Shown: positions 25,300 through 34,619, counted from the stretch's first letter. The stretch: 60,638 nucleotides of DNA from Pyxidicoccus fallax (GCF_012933655.1 NZ_JABBJJ010000031.1:1-60638), one strand, 5' to 3'. Notes: a model not told the origin generated them from the letters alone. Translations and numbers: made by a program.

Positions 25300-27621
25300 A
25301 TGTTCAGATTGCTCACACGTTTTTCATTGGTAGTCCTGGCTGTCTCATTCGCGTCTGGGTGTTCTCCCACGGAGCTGCCCCAAGAGAGCGAGTCCTCGAG
25401 CCAAAGCCAGCCGCTGAGTGTCCAGACCGGCTCCCTGAATGTGGCGCGAACCTCATTCACCCTCACCCTGCTCCAAGACGGAACAGTGCTCGTGACCGGC
25501 GGGTACGGTTGGGGCGGCAATGTCTCCACCGTCGAGCGCTACAACCCAGCGACCGGGCAGTTCGACCTCGCCGCCAGCCTGGCGAACGGCCGGAGCTCGC
25601 ACACGGCCACGTTGCTGCAGGATGGCCGGGTGCTCGTGGTCGGTGGTTTCGTCGGCAGCCCTTCCACCGGAGTGACGAACACGGTGGAGATCTACAACCC
25701 GGTCACGGGCACCTGGTCGAACGGAGCGCCTACAGCGGTGCCCCACGCCAGGCACACGGCGACGCTGTTGCAGGATGGCCGGGTGCTCGTCGTCGCCGGC
25801 ACGAACGCGCTGACGACGACCGCGGGTGGCTCGACGATCTGCGAAATCTACAACCCCACGACGAATACCTGGTCGTACGTTGCATCCTTGCCGAAAAAGC
25901 GCCTCGATCACACCGCGACGCGCCTTCTCAGCGGCAAGGTGCTGGTCGCCGGAGGGCTTGAATACGACCTCCAGGGCAGCCCGACCTTCGTCCCCGCGGT
26001 GGAGTTCGATCCTGTGACCAGCACCTGGACCCCGCGGGCGAGCCCGTTCACCGGTCGGACCCGGCACCAGGCGTTCCTCATGGGAGATGGTTCGGTGCTG
26101 TTGGTCGGCGGGACGCAGGAGGGCACGGGCACCTTCAACGAGGCGGAGCTGTACAATCCGGTCACGGGCACCTGGTCCGCGACGGCGACGATGAATGGGC
26201 GTGCCGACGCGGTAGGAGCTGTGCTCGCCGACGGCCGCGTCCTGGTCGCCGGTGGGTATGAAGGCGGGTACCATGCCTCGTCGGCGATCTATGACCCCTC
26301 GACCGGGGCTTGGAGCGCCGGTGACCCCTTGCTCATCGCCAGATACATGTCGCAGGCGGTTCGGTTGAACGATGGCCGCGTGTTGGTCGCCAGCGGCTAC
26401 TCGAACGGAGCGCGCACCACGCACGCCGAGCTGATCTCGACCTGTACTGTCTCGGTGACCTGCGCCTCGCAGGGGAAGAACTGCGGCACGATTCCAGATG
26501 GCTGCGGCGGCACCCTGAATTGCGGAACCTGTGGCAGCGGGGAGCTCTGCGAAGCCAACGTCTGCGTCACCTGCACGCCGACGACCTGTGCCCAGGAAGG
26601 CAAGAACTGCGGCAGCATCGCGGACGGGTGCGGCGGCACGCTCGACTGTGGCGCTTGCAGCGGAACCGACGTTTGCAGCTCGAACGTCTGCGTGAGCTGC
26701 ACGCCCACCACGTGTGCGGCGCAGGGCCGGAGCTGCGGCACGCTCTCGGATGGATGCGGCGGTACGCTCTCCTGCGGAACCTGCTCGGAGGGCAGCACCT
26801 GCGGCTCCGCGGGCGTCTGCCTCGAAGCCACGCCCCCCACCGTCTCCGTCAGCTCGCCCTCGAGCGGCGCGGTGGTGACGGGCACCGTGGCAATCCAGGC
26901 GAGCGCCTCGGACAATGTGGGCGTGGTGCGGACCGACTTCTACGTGGGGAGCTCCTTCATCGGCTCATCCACCGGACCGACGTTCTCGGTCTCCTGGAAC
27001 TCGGCCAGCGTCGCCAACGGGAACTGGGTGCTCACCGCCCGCGCCTTCGATGCCGCCGGGAACAGCGCGACCAGCGCGGGTGTGACGGTGCTGGTGTCGA
27101 ACCCGGTGGTGGTGATGGCCACCCATGACGGAACACTGCGAGTCCCCCGGTGCAGCACACCCGCGGCGGGCTGCGACTCCGGCACGCTCCTGGTGGGCCG
27201 CGGCCCGTTGGGCCCGGAGCCCCAGGCGCCCAATACCCTCCAGGCGTCCTGCGCGGATGGCACGGCGGGAGGCTTTCACAATGACGAATCCCTCGACCGC
27301 CTGGTGATCTCCACCACCGACAACACCGTCCTCGCCGCCGGGAAGCAGGTCCGCATCGACGCCACGGTCTGGGCTTTTTCCTCGTACTCCTCCGACATGC
27401 TCGACCTGTACTACGCGACCAGCCTGAGCAACCCCGCGTGGACCTTCCTGACCACGCTCACTCCGACGCGGGCCGGGAGTCAGACGCTGTCTCACACCTT
27501 CACGCTGCCCACGGGGGCGCAGGTCATCCGGGGGCGCTTCCGCTACGGCGGGAGCGCGGCCCCCTGCGGCGTGGGCAGCTACACCGACCACGACGATCTC
27601 GTGTTCGCGACCAGTCCCTAG
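25300..27621 (+). CDS. Kelch-repeat lipoprotein with Cys modules and Ig-like domain
   Basis: A 773-residue lipoprotein (signal VLAVSFASGCSPT). Residues 50-375 hold about six kelch units (LLQDGRVLVVGGF, VEIYNPVTGTW). Then come four related Cys-rich units of about 30 residues (ADGCGGTLDCGAC, SDGCGGTLSCGTC), an Ig-like domain near 510-605 (PTVSVSSPSSGAVVTGTVA) and a beta-rich C-terminal domain. This is a typical myxobacterial surface lipoprotein. Its stop codon lies only two bases before the tRNA-derived repeat at 27624. Confidence 0.88.
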   Translation: MFRLLTRFSLVVLAVSFASGCSPTELPQESESSSQSQPLSVQTGSLNVARTSFTLTLLQDGTVLVTGGYGWGGNVSTVERYNPATGQFDLAASLANGRSSHTATLLQDGRVLVVGGFVGSPSTGVTNTVEIYNPVTGTWSNGAPTAVPHARHTATLLQDGRVLVVAGTNALTTTAGGSTICEIYNPTTNTWSYVASLPKKRLDHTATRLLSGKVLVAGGLEYDLQGSPTFVPAVEFDPVTSTWTPRASPFTGRTRHQAFLMGDGSVLLVGGTQEGTGTFNEAELYNPVTGTWSATATMNGRADAVGAVLADGRVLVAGGYEGGYHASSAIYDPSTGAWSAGDPLLIARYMSQAVRLNDGRVLVASGYSNGARTTHAELISTCTVSVTCASQGKNCGTIPDGCGGTLNCGTCGSGELCEANVCVTCTPTTCAQEGKNCGSIADGCGGTLDCGACSGTDVCSSNVCVSCTPTTCAAQGRSCGTLSDGCGGTLSCGTCSEGSTCGSAGVCLEATPPTVSVSSPSSGAVVTGTVAIQASASDNVGVVRTDFYVGSSFIGSSTGPTFSVSWNSASVANGNWVLTARAFDAAGNSATSAGVTVLVSNPVVVMATHDGTLRVPRCSTPAAGCDSGTLLVGRGPLGPEPQAPNTLQASCADGTAGGFHNDESLDRLVISTTDNTVLAAGKQVRIDATVWAFSSYSSDMLDLYYATSLSNPAWTFLTTLTPTRAGSQTLSHTFTLPTGAQVIRGRFRYGGSAAPCGVGSYTDHDDLVFATSP

Positions 27622-27623
27622 CT

Positions 27624-27650
27624 CCACGGGTTCGAATCCCGTCGGGGACA
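27624..27650 (+). repeat. tRNA 3'-end fragment, putative att site (left copy)
   Basis: A 27-bp sequence with a T-arm (ACGGG-TTCGAAT-CCCGT) and a 3' acceptor strand (CGGGGAC plus discriminator A), as expected from a tRNA whose 5' end is GTCCCCG, for example tRNA-Glu. No 5' half is present; the upstream bases are the kelch gene. An identical copy is at 43368-43394. A typical post-tRNA terminator follows 7 bases later. Confidence 0.8.
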
Positions 27651-27657
27651 ACATGGG

Positions 27658-27695
27658 AAGCCCAGCAATCTCAAGGGGGTGCTGGGCTTTTCTTT
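27658..27695 (+). terminator. Intrinsic terminator after tRNA fragment
   Basis: A perfect 10-bp stem (AAGCCCAGCA / TGCTGGGCTT) with a 12-base loop and a T-rich tail (TTTTCTTT). It probably ended the original tRNA gene and now also ends the kelch gene. Confidence 0.85.
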
Positions 27696-27781
27696 CCCTC
27701 CCGTCCGTCATGTGCCCTCAGTGTGTCCCTCCGGCGTCTCTACGCGGGTGCGGCGTAGGGTTGGGGCGCAGGCCGGTCGAG

Positions 27782-27847
27782 CTGCAGCCCAGGCCGCCCT
27801 CCCATCAGGGCGCGGCAAGAGCCTGGGCTGGGCCTGTGGGGTGTCTT
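27782..27847. repeat. 66-bp palindromic repeat, copy A
   Basis: It matches 33853-33918 at 63 of 66 positions. This copy folds as an outer 10-bp stem (CAGCCCAGGC / GCCTGGGCTG) enclosing an inner 6-bp stem (CGCCCT / AGGGCG). It lies in the leader of the CxxCH lipoprotein gene. Confidence 0.75.
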
Positions 27848-27957
27848 ACGCGGTGGGCTGGGAGGTGTATGCTTTGTCTGCTGAGAGTCGCGACGCCTCC
27901 TCCAGAAGCGCAAGCACAACTCCTCGCGCTTCCCCAGGACATACGAAAGGTGCGGCG

Positions 27958-29862
27958 ATGCAACCGAACCGTTCCAGAGCACGCCTCTCCGGATTGCGCG
28001 CTATCGCGACCACGCTCGCATTCATATGCGCCGCCTGTTCGAGCGAACCGCCGGAGCGCCCTCCAGCCCGCGCTCCGAGCCTTACGACAAGCCAACCGCC
28101 CGCCGCGCAGGCGCGTCCTTCGCCAACTCGCGAACCCTCGCTGCTGCTCTCCGACCCCGCGGAGTTGCTCATCCTGGAGCGGCAGGGGCTGTCCTTTGGC
28201 GAGCAGTTGGGCGCTCCGGCCGAGGACGCGCGGAGCCTCCTCGCCTCGCCACGGTATGCGTCCTTCGTTGCGGTCATCGAACGCGACCTCGCCGAGCTGT
28301 CCAATCGGGACGGCGTCGCCCTCAGCCAGTTCCCGCTCGACCCCAAGCGCCTGAACTACGTCTTCAATCCGAAGTGGCTGCGCTCGCCCGGCGCGCGCTT
28401 CCAACTGGTGGGCGTGGTCAACCGGCTCGACATGCGCTTTTCGACGCCCAAGGAGTGTGGCCAGCTCCGGCTGATCTATCGCCTCTCCTTGCAGCCAAAC
28501 GGCCGGCCCGTGGTCCGCCTGCCAATGACCGTCAACGTCATCCGGCCGTTGCCCATGGGGCCGGGCGGGAGCTGCAGGGTGAGCGCCCAGCAATGGCGCG
28601 CGCTGCCGGCGAACACCGCCGAGCGAACCGCCGCGGTGGGGCGGATGGTGAGCCGACTGCCGCCCATGAGCGGCCTCGAGACGAACTTCCAGAATCTGCA
28701 CGGGCCGGCAACCCCCGAGACGGACGACCATGCGGAGTACGTCCTCAGGTCCTTCGACGTGAGGCAGGAGCGCCTCATCCCACGGCCGCTCCTCAACACG
28801 CCTCGGGCGGACCTCGACCCGGCGGAGAAGAAGGCGCTGGCGGACTGGATTGTGAAGCGCTTCATGGACATTGACGCCGGGCGCTTCGTCATTCCGGACA
28901 GGTTCCTGGCCATGCGGGCCATCTCGGCGAGCCCCCGCGGGCTCTCCAGGCCCGCCAATCGTGTCTTCGGCTCGCTCTTCAAGGCGGAGGTCGACTCGGG
29001 GGCGTTCGCGGATCTCCCCTATGCCAGGGCGAAGCTGGTTCGCTCTCCGCGGGGCCTGCTGCGAAGGCTGGATGGCTTCACGTGTGCAGGCTGCCATCAG
29101 AGCCGGTCCGTGGCGGGCTTCCACCTCCCCGGCGAGGAGCGAGATCCGGACAAGACGTTCAACGCCCTCGCGGTCGGCGTCTCGCCGCACCTGCATGAGG
29201 AGCTCGGCTGGCGAGCGCGGATGCTCGCCAGCGTGGCGGACGGGACCGCCTTCGCCGAGCCGCGACCGTTTCCCGAACACCCCACCTCCGCCGGCTTCTA
29301 CGGCTCACATTGTGGGCTCGGAGATCCAAGCTTCGCGGACTGGACGTGCCAGGCCGGGCTCGAGTGCCGCGACAGTCACCACGACGAGGTCGGGTTCTGC
29401 GCGCCCGCGATCCGGACCATCGGCGACGCGTGTGAGAACGCGCGGGTGGTGGCCCGCCCGGGCGCGAGCGGCGACCAGATCGTCGCCGAGCCACCCGAGG
29501 TGTGCCAGGAGCAGCCCCCGGACGCCATTCCGTGCTTCGCCAATCGCTACGGGTTCCCGCTCGGGTTTTGCACCGTGCTGTGCGCCCAGCCCGGCGCGCG
29601 CTCGGGCTCCTCGGTGTGCACGCTGACGTTCGCCTCTGGCTATGAACAGGTCTGTTTTCCGTTGGAGGAGCCGATTGAAGACTGCGTCCGGAAACGAGGG
29701 CTCGTGGCAGGCATGATGACGCGTGCCTGTTCCGTCGACGAACCCTGTCGCGACGACTACGGCTGCAGCCGTTACCCAGGCAGCGCCCCTGGAACAGGGG
29801 CGTGCGTGCCTCCGTACTTCTTGTTCGACTTCCGGGTCGACGGGCCCAAGCTCGACCGCTGA
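27958..29862 (+). CDS. CxxCH-containing lipoprotein
   Basis: A 634-residue protein with GAAAGG before the ATG and a lipoprotein signal (LAFICAACSSE). The central region (FQLVGVVNRLDMRFSTPKEC, LIYRLSLQPNGRPVV) is followed by a haem-type motif FTCAGCHQSR (Cys376, Cys379, His380). The C-terminal 200 residues are rich in Cys pairs. Proteins of this layout are common in myxobacteria. The CxxCH suggests a c-type cytochrome, but a lone motif in a Cys-rich protein may have another role. Confidence 0.8.
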   Translation: MQPNRSRARLSGLRAIATTLAFICAACSSEPPERPPARAPSLTTSQPPAAQARPSPTREPSLLLSDPAELLILERQGLSFGEQLGAPAEDARSLLASPRYASFVAVIERDLAELSNRDGVALSQFPLDPKRLNYVFNPKWLRSPGARFQLVGVVNRLDMRFSTPKECGQLRLIYRLSLQPNGRPVVRLPMTVNVIRPLPMGPGGSCRVSAQQWRALPANTAERTAAVGRMVSRLPPMSGLETNFQNLHGPATPETDDHAEYVLRSFDVRQERLIPRPLLNTPRADLDPAEKKALADWIVKRFMDIDAGRFVIPDRFLAMRAISASPRGLSRPANRVFGSLFKAEVDSGAFADLPYARAKLVRSPRGLLRRLDGFTCAGCHQSRSVAGFHLPGEERDPDKTFNALAVGVSPHLHEELGWRARMLASVADGTAFAEPRPFPEHPTSAGFYGSHCGLGDPSFADWTCQAGLECRDSHHDEVGFCAPAIRTIGDACENARVVARPGASGDQIVAEPPEVCQEQPPDAIPCFANRYGFPLGFCTVLCAQPGARSGSSVCTLTFASGYEQVCFPLEEPIEDCVRKRGLVAGMMTRACSVDEPCRDDYGCSRYPGSAPGTGACVPPYFLFDFRVDGPKLDR

Positions 29863-30114
29863 TTTGCTGTCGGCCTCGACAGGACCCCAGGAGCTACGGC
29901 CGTAAGGACAACCCCATATGCTCCGGTGTCATATTCCTTGACGCTCACATCCTTGGAAGCGGGAGTGTTGATTCCCTGGGTCATTTCATCAAATGCTGAC
30001 TATTCCCATCTGTCGGTCCTGGTGGCCCGACAGTCGCCCCATGTCGGGGCGCGCTGACCGCGGCTGGTGGGAAGGTCAAGCGGCGGAGTCATCCCCGAAC
30101 GAGAGGAAATGGAA

Positions 30115-30882
30115 ATGCTCAAGAAGGCGGCAGTCCTCGTGGCGAGCTGTGGCGCGCTGATGGCGAGTTGCGGTACCGACCTGGAGAGCAAGAACCAGGA
30201 GATCGTCTCCAACCTGGTCAAGGCCGGCTTCCCGGCCGACGACATCCGGGTCGTCGACGACGCGGTGTACGTGGGCCTCGACGCTCACGTGACTCTCGAG
30301 GCGTCTCGCGAGATGCTCCAGACCGACAAGGGAAGCCAGGAGCAGTACCGGACGACCAACCTGGTCAGCTCCTCCGTGACGAAGATCTGCATCAACCCCA
30401 CCTCCACGTTCAACAGCTACAGCCGGCTGAGCCAGGGCCTGGACCTGGCCATCCAGAACTACAACGCGCTGGGCCTCACCTTCACCCTGGCTCGCGGCCC
30501 CACGACGGGCTGCAGCGCGAACATCACCGCGCAGACCATGTCGGGTGCGGGCGGCTCGGCGGGCTTCCCCTCCGGCGGCAGGCCCTACGGCACCATCAAC
30601 ATCGGCACGGGCCTGAACAGCTACAGCGTTGACGTGAACGAGCACGTCATCACGCACGAGCTGGGCCACACCATCGGCTTCCGCCACTCGGACTACTACA
30701 ACCGGTCCATCAGCTGCGGCAGCGGCGGCAACGAGGGCACCGCGGGCGTGGGCGCCGAACTCATCCCCGGCACGCCGCCCGATGCCTGGGTGGGTGGCTC
30801 CATCATGAACTCCTGCTTCCGCTCGACCGAGACGGGCGAGTGGACCAGCAGCGACATCACCGCGCTGAATGCCCTCTACTAA
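30115..30882 (+). CDS. M57-like HEIGH-type metallopeptidase lipoprotein
   Basis: A 255-residue protein. I prefer the second of two nearby ATGs (30115) because GAGAGG sits 7 bases upstream. The lipoprotein signal is MLKKAAVLVASCGALMASC. The zinc site is ITHELGHTIGFRHSDYY, with later SIMNSCF as Met-turn. KICINPTSTFNSYSRLSQGL and the total length match myxobacterial M57 'dual-action' peptidases. It is the second surface metallopeptidase in the window and lies inside the island. Confidence 0.85.
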   Translation: MLKKAAVLVASCGALMASCGTDLESKNQEIVSNLVKAGFPADDIRVVDDAVYVGLDAHVTLEASREMLQTDKGSQEQYRTTNLVSSSVTKICINPTSTFNSYSRLSQGLDLAIQNYNALGLTFTLARGPTTGCSANITAQTMSGAGGSAGFPSGGRPYGTINIGTGLNSYSVDVNEHVITHELGHTIGFRHSDYYNRSISCGSGGNEGTAGVGAELIPGTPPDAWVGGSIMNSCFRSTETGEWTSSDITALNALY

Positions 30883-31092
30883 GAGATGGCGCGCCTGCCC
30901 CCGCGTCCGTTCATGATTCCGTGGGGGCAGGTGCTCCTCGCGGGCACCGCATTCCCGGGCATTCTGGCCTGTGGAGATTTCGATGGCGTGCGGGACATGG
31001 CTGCGAGTGGTGCGCCACCGGGGCTGATCCGATTGGAGAGGGAGCGGCGCGTCCTCGCGGAACGCGGCCTGCGTCCTCCGCCGCGCCGTGCG

Positions 31093-31548
31093 TCACCGGG
31101 AGGGTGGGACGAGCGACTCCATCACCTTCCAGGCCTGCGCGAAGTCTGGCTTCGCGGGCGGCTCCGCCTGCGTCTCCTGCCGCACGAGCACGTGCCCGCC
31201 CGGGAAGGACGTCCAGGCGCTGAGCACGAAGAAGTCGCCGCCCGAGCCCCCCTCCTCCTGGTCCACCCGGTACGAGAAGCGCCGCCCTCCCACGTCCCGC
31301 GTGGAGGGCCACGCTCCGTCCGGCCTCTCCGCGCCGGGGTGCACGCTGACGGAGATTTCCAGCGGGGCGCGGCTGTTGCGCGCGCCAGGGGCGTCGATGC
31401 GAAAGCCCTCCGGGCGCTGCTCGGCGGACAGCGAGGCCGGCAGCGCCACGGACAGGCCGTTGGGATGAACGATGCGGGTGGTGCTCTCGGGCATGGTGCA
31501 CGCGGACAGCATCACGGCGAGGAGCGCCGGGGCAAGGCGGACGTTCAT
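31093..31548 (-). CDS. tsi3: Tsi3-like lipoprotein immunity protein
   Basis: A 151-residue lipoprotein (signal LLAVMLSACTMPE). The mature part (HPNGLSVALPASLSAEQRPEGF, then a beta-rich domain) fits the small periplasmic Tsi3 fold. Its ATG overlaps the stop of the Tse3-like muramidase gene (ATGA at 31545-31548). The position and periplasmic location are what a muramidase immunity protein requires. The name rests mainly on pairing; sequence similarity to Tsi3 itself is low. Confidence 0.7.
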   Translation of the reverse strand: MNVRLAPALLAVMLSACTMPESTTRIVHPNGLSVALPASLSAEQRPEGFRIDAPGARNSRAPLEISVSVHPGAERPDGAWPSTRDVGGRRFSYRVDQEEGGSGGDFFVLSAWTSFPGGHVLVRQETQAEPPAKPDFAQAWKVMESLVPPSR

Positions 31549-33023
31549 TCGGGTTCAGGGAAGACGCCGCTGGCCCGGACGTCGTCGTAGGCCGAGAGGA
31601 CGAAGTTGCCCCAGCCCGTGGAGAGCCGGTCGTCCCAGGCCCGCGACGTGTACTCGGAGCCCAGCGCGCGGATGTTGTCCCGGGGCCAACTGGACGAGTG
31701 GCGCCGATAGGCGCCCAGGTCGAGGTCGGGATAGGTGCTCCGCGTGCCGGGCACCGCGGTGGCGCCGAGTCGGGAGCCCTCGTCCGCGACCTGCCGGATG
31801 TACCGGGCCGCCGCGAAGATGTTGTACTCGTCCGACGCGAGCAGCCGCGCGGTGTCCGTATCGCTCAGCGCGCCACGCGTGCCGGGAGAGAGCAGGTCCT
31901 GGAACAGGTCATTGCGCCGGGCCGTCGAGATGACCACCTGCCCCAGCCCGACGGAGGTGTTGGCGCCCCGGGTCGCCCCCACGTAGTCCTTGGCGTCCTC
32001 GTTGGCGGACTGGTCCCGCTGCTCCGCGAGGAGGAAGCCGGCCAGCAGCTCGGGCTCGATGTTGTTGTGCCGCGCGGCGGCCTCGATGACCTGGGCGCGC
32101 GAGGGGATGCGGCCCGCGTAGGAGGCGGGGTCCACCGTGCTGATGGGCTGGCGCAGGAAGAGCTCGGCCTGCCGGCTCCGGTCCGTGGGCGAGAGCGAGT
32201 TCAGGTACGCGGACAGGTCCCCGGGAATCGGGTTGCTATAGCGCTGCGTGGTCGCCGGGTCCTCCCGCCAGAGCTGGAACTGGTCCGTCAGCGGGACGCC
32301 TCGCTGCGTCGGGTTGACGCCCGAGGCTCCCGCGCCAGTGAAGGGCGCCTCCGGGTTGTTGCTGACGAGCGGCCTGAAGGGCCCCACGTTGAACGGCGGC
32401 GCCGCCGAGGTGACCCCCATGCGCCCCAGGTTGAACTGCATCTCCCACTGCGCGCCCAGCCGGGCGACATGCGGCGTCACCATGCTCCGCGCGCTGTCAT
32501 CCGTCCGCGCGCCGAGCATCTGGACCAGCTCGCGCCGGTGGCCGGGGTCGGAGACGCGGTCCATGAGCGCGCCCAGCATGTTGTTCGACTGGAGCTCCCG
32601 GACCGTGCCGGACAGGTTCCGGTCCGCGCGCAGCAGCGAGAGGACCTGGGACTGCTCGGCGGACGTCACGGCCCAGTCGGTCACACCGTAGGAGATGAGC
32701 TCCTGCACCCGGGCGGCCGTGGACTGCTGGGGCGCGGCTGGGGACGGCTGGGGTGCGGCCGGGCCCGCTGGACCCGCCGGCCCTGCGGCGCGCTCCGCAG
32801 CGAGCGTGAGCCCCGGGGTCTCCCCGGAGAACCGCGCCCAGGTGCGCGCCGCGGACGGCGTCTCTTCGAAGCCGCTGACCGAGAAGTCGGTGGCGGGACG
32901 CGGGGTTGGGGCGCCGCCCTGCGCACCGTCGACCTCTCCAGTCGTGGAGTTCGGGGTGATGTCCTTGGATTCCCGGCTGGGAATGGCCCCGGAGGTGGGA
33001 GTCCTCGGTGATGTGATGCGCAT
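31545..33023 (-). CDS. tse3: Tse3-like muramidase effector
   Basis: A 492-residue protein with no signal peptide. Residues 1-105 are a Pro/Ala-rich extension absent from Pseudomonas Tse3 (about 408 residues). From 105 on the match to Tse3 as I remember it is strong: ELISYGVTDWAVTSAE, TGAGASGVNPT, DPATTQRYSNP, GDLSAYLNSLSP, RQPISTVDPASYAG, FLLAEQRDQSANEDAKDY, NTSVGLGQVVISTA and WPRDNIRALGSEYTSRAWDD. Glu334 in LLAEQRDQ corresponds to the catalytic Glu of Tse3, which cuts the MurNAc-GlcNAc bond of peptidoglycan after type VI delivery. No secretion apparatus genes are in the window. Confidence 0.92.
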   Translation of the reverse strand: MRITSPRTPTSGAIPSRESKDITPNSTTGEVDGAQGGAPTPRPATDFSVSGFEETPSAARTWARFSGETPGLTLAAERAAGPAGPAGPAAPQPSPAAPQQSTAARVQELISYGVTDWAVTSAEQSQVLSLLRADRNLSGTVRELQSNNMLGALMDRVSDPGHRRELVQMLGARTDDSARSMVTPHVARLGAQWEMQFNLGRMGVTSAAPPFNVGPFRPLVSNNPEAPFTGAGASGVNPTQRGVPLTDQFQLWREDPATTQRYSNPIPGDLSAYLNSLSPTDRSRQAELFLRQPISTVDPASYAGRIPSRAQVIEAAARHNNIEPELLAGFLLAEQRDQSANEDAKDYVGATRGANTSVGLGQVVISTARRNDLFQDLLSPGTRGALSDTDTARLLASDEYNIFAAARYIRQVADEGSRLGATAVPGTRSTYPDLDLGAYRRHSSSWPRDNIRALGSEYTSRAWDDRLSTGWGNFVLSAYDDVRASGVFPEPE

Positions 33024-33128
33024 GTGCCCCCTCGTTCAACACTCACATGATCCGACGTTCCCTGGAATTATCGGAGGGAGGGGTCATTTGTTGCGGATGA
33101 CCGTCTCCCATGGTGGCTACGCGGTGCG

Positions 33129-33727
33129 TCACCCGCGAGAGCGCCGGTACCACTGGCGGAGCTGTCGATAGGTCTGCTTCACGGGAGGAGGCAGGAAGAA
33201 CGGGTCGAACACCTCATGGAGCCGGCGTTCCACATCCGTCAGCCGCCGCAGGCCGTGCTGCTCGAACTGCCGCTCCCACCACTCCGTGTGGGCCCAGATG
33301 AGATGACCCGAGGCGGGAATGGCTGGCGACGTGTGCTCGGCGAGGAGGTACTCGAAGGGCTCGCGGGCGTCGAAGCGGGCGCGGTTCTCCTCGAACTCGA
33401 GCGGGAACTGCTCGCCGAAGACGCGGTCCTCCCCGAACGCGGGATGATGAAGATGCACAGGGCATCCGGAGCGGCGACCTCCAGGACGGAGTCGATGTAC
33501 TCGTGCAGGGCCGACGGGGCCAGGTGCTCCCAGATGTCGAAGCCGCAGAGCGTGTCGAAGCGACGGCCCTCGGCGGCCAGGGCGCGGCAGCGCTCGCGGA
33601 TGTCTCCGGAGAAGAAGGCGTCGCGGATGTTGGGCCAGACGGAGGCGCGGATGTCCTCGCTGAAGTCCACGCCGGCCACCTCCACGCCCCGGTGCTGGAG
33701 CAGCGAGATGACGTCTCCTCGGAGCAT
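33129..33727 (-). pseudogene. Broken SAM-dependent methyltransferase-like gene
   Basis: From 33727 leftwards the reading gives GVEVAGVDFSEDI, RFDTLCGFDIWEHLAP and APDALCIFIIP, a class I methyltransferase pattern. The glycine-rich first motif that should precede it is missing. Near 33445 the frame shifts; the continuation (AFGEDRVFGEQFPLEFEENR ... HTEWWERQFEQHGLRRL) is in another frame. The gene is thus 5'-truncated and frameshifted. The truncated end faces the 66-bp repeat copy at 33853. Confidence 0.75.
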
Positions 33728-33852
33728 CAGAAAAATGGGAGGCCGGTTGAAGGTGAGGGCTGGAGCGGAGGGGCCGAGGAGGGCCGCGGACGGGAGCCAC
33801 CCGAGCTGTGTGCCAGGCCGGTGTAGGGGGCCGAGCACCCCCATAGGGCACA

Positions 33853-33918
33853 CTGCAGCCCAGGCCGCCCTCCCATCAGAGCGCGGCAAGAGCCCGGGCG
33901 GGGCCTGTGGGGTGTCTT
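33853..33918. repeat. 66-bp palindromic repeat, copy B
   Basis: The second copy of the element at 27782-27847, with three substitutions that weaken both stems. It lies between the methyltransferase stump and the first IS91-tail copy, 30 bases upstream of the latter. Confidence 0.75.
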
Positions 33919-33947
33919 GAGCGCCTCAACACCCCACTGCCTGGGGG

Positions 33948-34207
33948 GGCCCTCGCGCCGGGGCCCGCCTCGCACCTGCAGGGGCCAGGCCCAGGTGCTC
34001 CAGAATCGCGCGCACCCCTCGTGCTCCCTTCACGGATGCCAACACCCTCAAGCCTGCCTCCACACCTCACCCAGGCGAACACGTCGAAGTCAAACGTCCT
34101 CCTCAGTCACGCGGCCCAGTCCATTCGCGGCGTCCTCTGCTTCATCCGCTCCGTTCGGGCCGCTGCCTCCTTCCCCGCTCTCGCCTCCTCCTCTCCTGCT
34201 TGGGGGA
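33948..34207 (-). mobile_element. IS91-type transposase tail remnant, copy 1
   Basis: Read on the minus strand, this segment encodes the end of an IS91-family transposase: LRR, then FDxDVFA, RCGGR, and in a shifted frame LRVL and AILEHLGL. There is an in-frame TGA before LRR and a one-base insertion between RCGGR and LRVL. Copies 2 and 3 share both lesions. In this copy the first zinc-ribbon Cys is replaced (GCC TGG GTG). It abuts a PAP2 phosphatase stump at 34208. Confidence 0.7.
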
Positions 34208-34359
34208 CGCGCGTGTACCTGGGCGTGCACTACCCCACGGACGTGCTGGGCGGCTGGGTGGCGGGGCTCGCCTGGGCGCTGCTCACCGCGATTGCCGTGC
34301 GCGCCCTGAAGCGCCGCAGCCCAGCACTGCGCGAGGAGGCTCGGCAGCCGGTGGCGTGA
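34208..34359 (+). pseudogene. PAP2 phosphatase C-terminal stump
   Basis: Reading in frame with the stop at 34359 gives [20 protein letters not shown], the third PAP2 signature (SRxxxGxHYxxDVxxG), then a membrane helix and a basic tail. The first two motifs are absent because the sequence changes abruptly into the IS91 tail at about 34207. It is therefore the last 50 residues of a deleted lipid-phosphate phosphatase gene. Confidence 0.8.
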
Positions 34360-34619
34360 CAGGAGTCCGGTCGCGACCGGGGTTGACTGAGCGGGCGTGC
34401 ACGGAAGGGGGCTCGGTGTGTCTCGCGCCCCTTGTCAATGCCGTCGGGAGCAGCACACGCCCGGTCATTGCATGGAGGTGGGCGAAAGCCGACTCAGGGG
34501 CAGAGGAACGTGCGCTCCAGGTACGGTTGCGACCCTCCTTTCCTGCCACTCCTTGCACACGAGTGGGTGCGGCGCTGCCGCGGGAAAGGCTGACGCAGTC
34601 GCTCGCACAAGGGACATCC

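Noticed and set aside
27567..27650. A complete tRNA gene ending at the T-arm at 27650.
   Set aside because: The 50 bases upstream are the end of the kelch gene; no GTCCCCG acceptor strand, D-arm or anticodon arm is present. The same applies at 43394.
30010..30045. Two adjacent hairpins (CTGTCGG/CCGACAG and CGCCCC/GGGGCG) upstream of the M57 gene, considered as a riboswitch or terminator.
   Set aside because: No T-run, no known aptamer pattern, and short stems are frequent in this base composition.
30886..31590. A 234-codon plus-strand frame after the M57 peptidase, starting with a hydrophobic stretch.
   Set aside because: Most of it is antisense to the clearly coding tsi3-like gene and it resembles no protein; only the first 200 bases are free.
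33907..34359. A continuous plus-strand frame across the IS91 tail and the PAP2 stump.
   Set aside because: Only the last 50 codons are protein-like; the rest is antisense to the transposase remnant, so it is a chance fusion.
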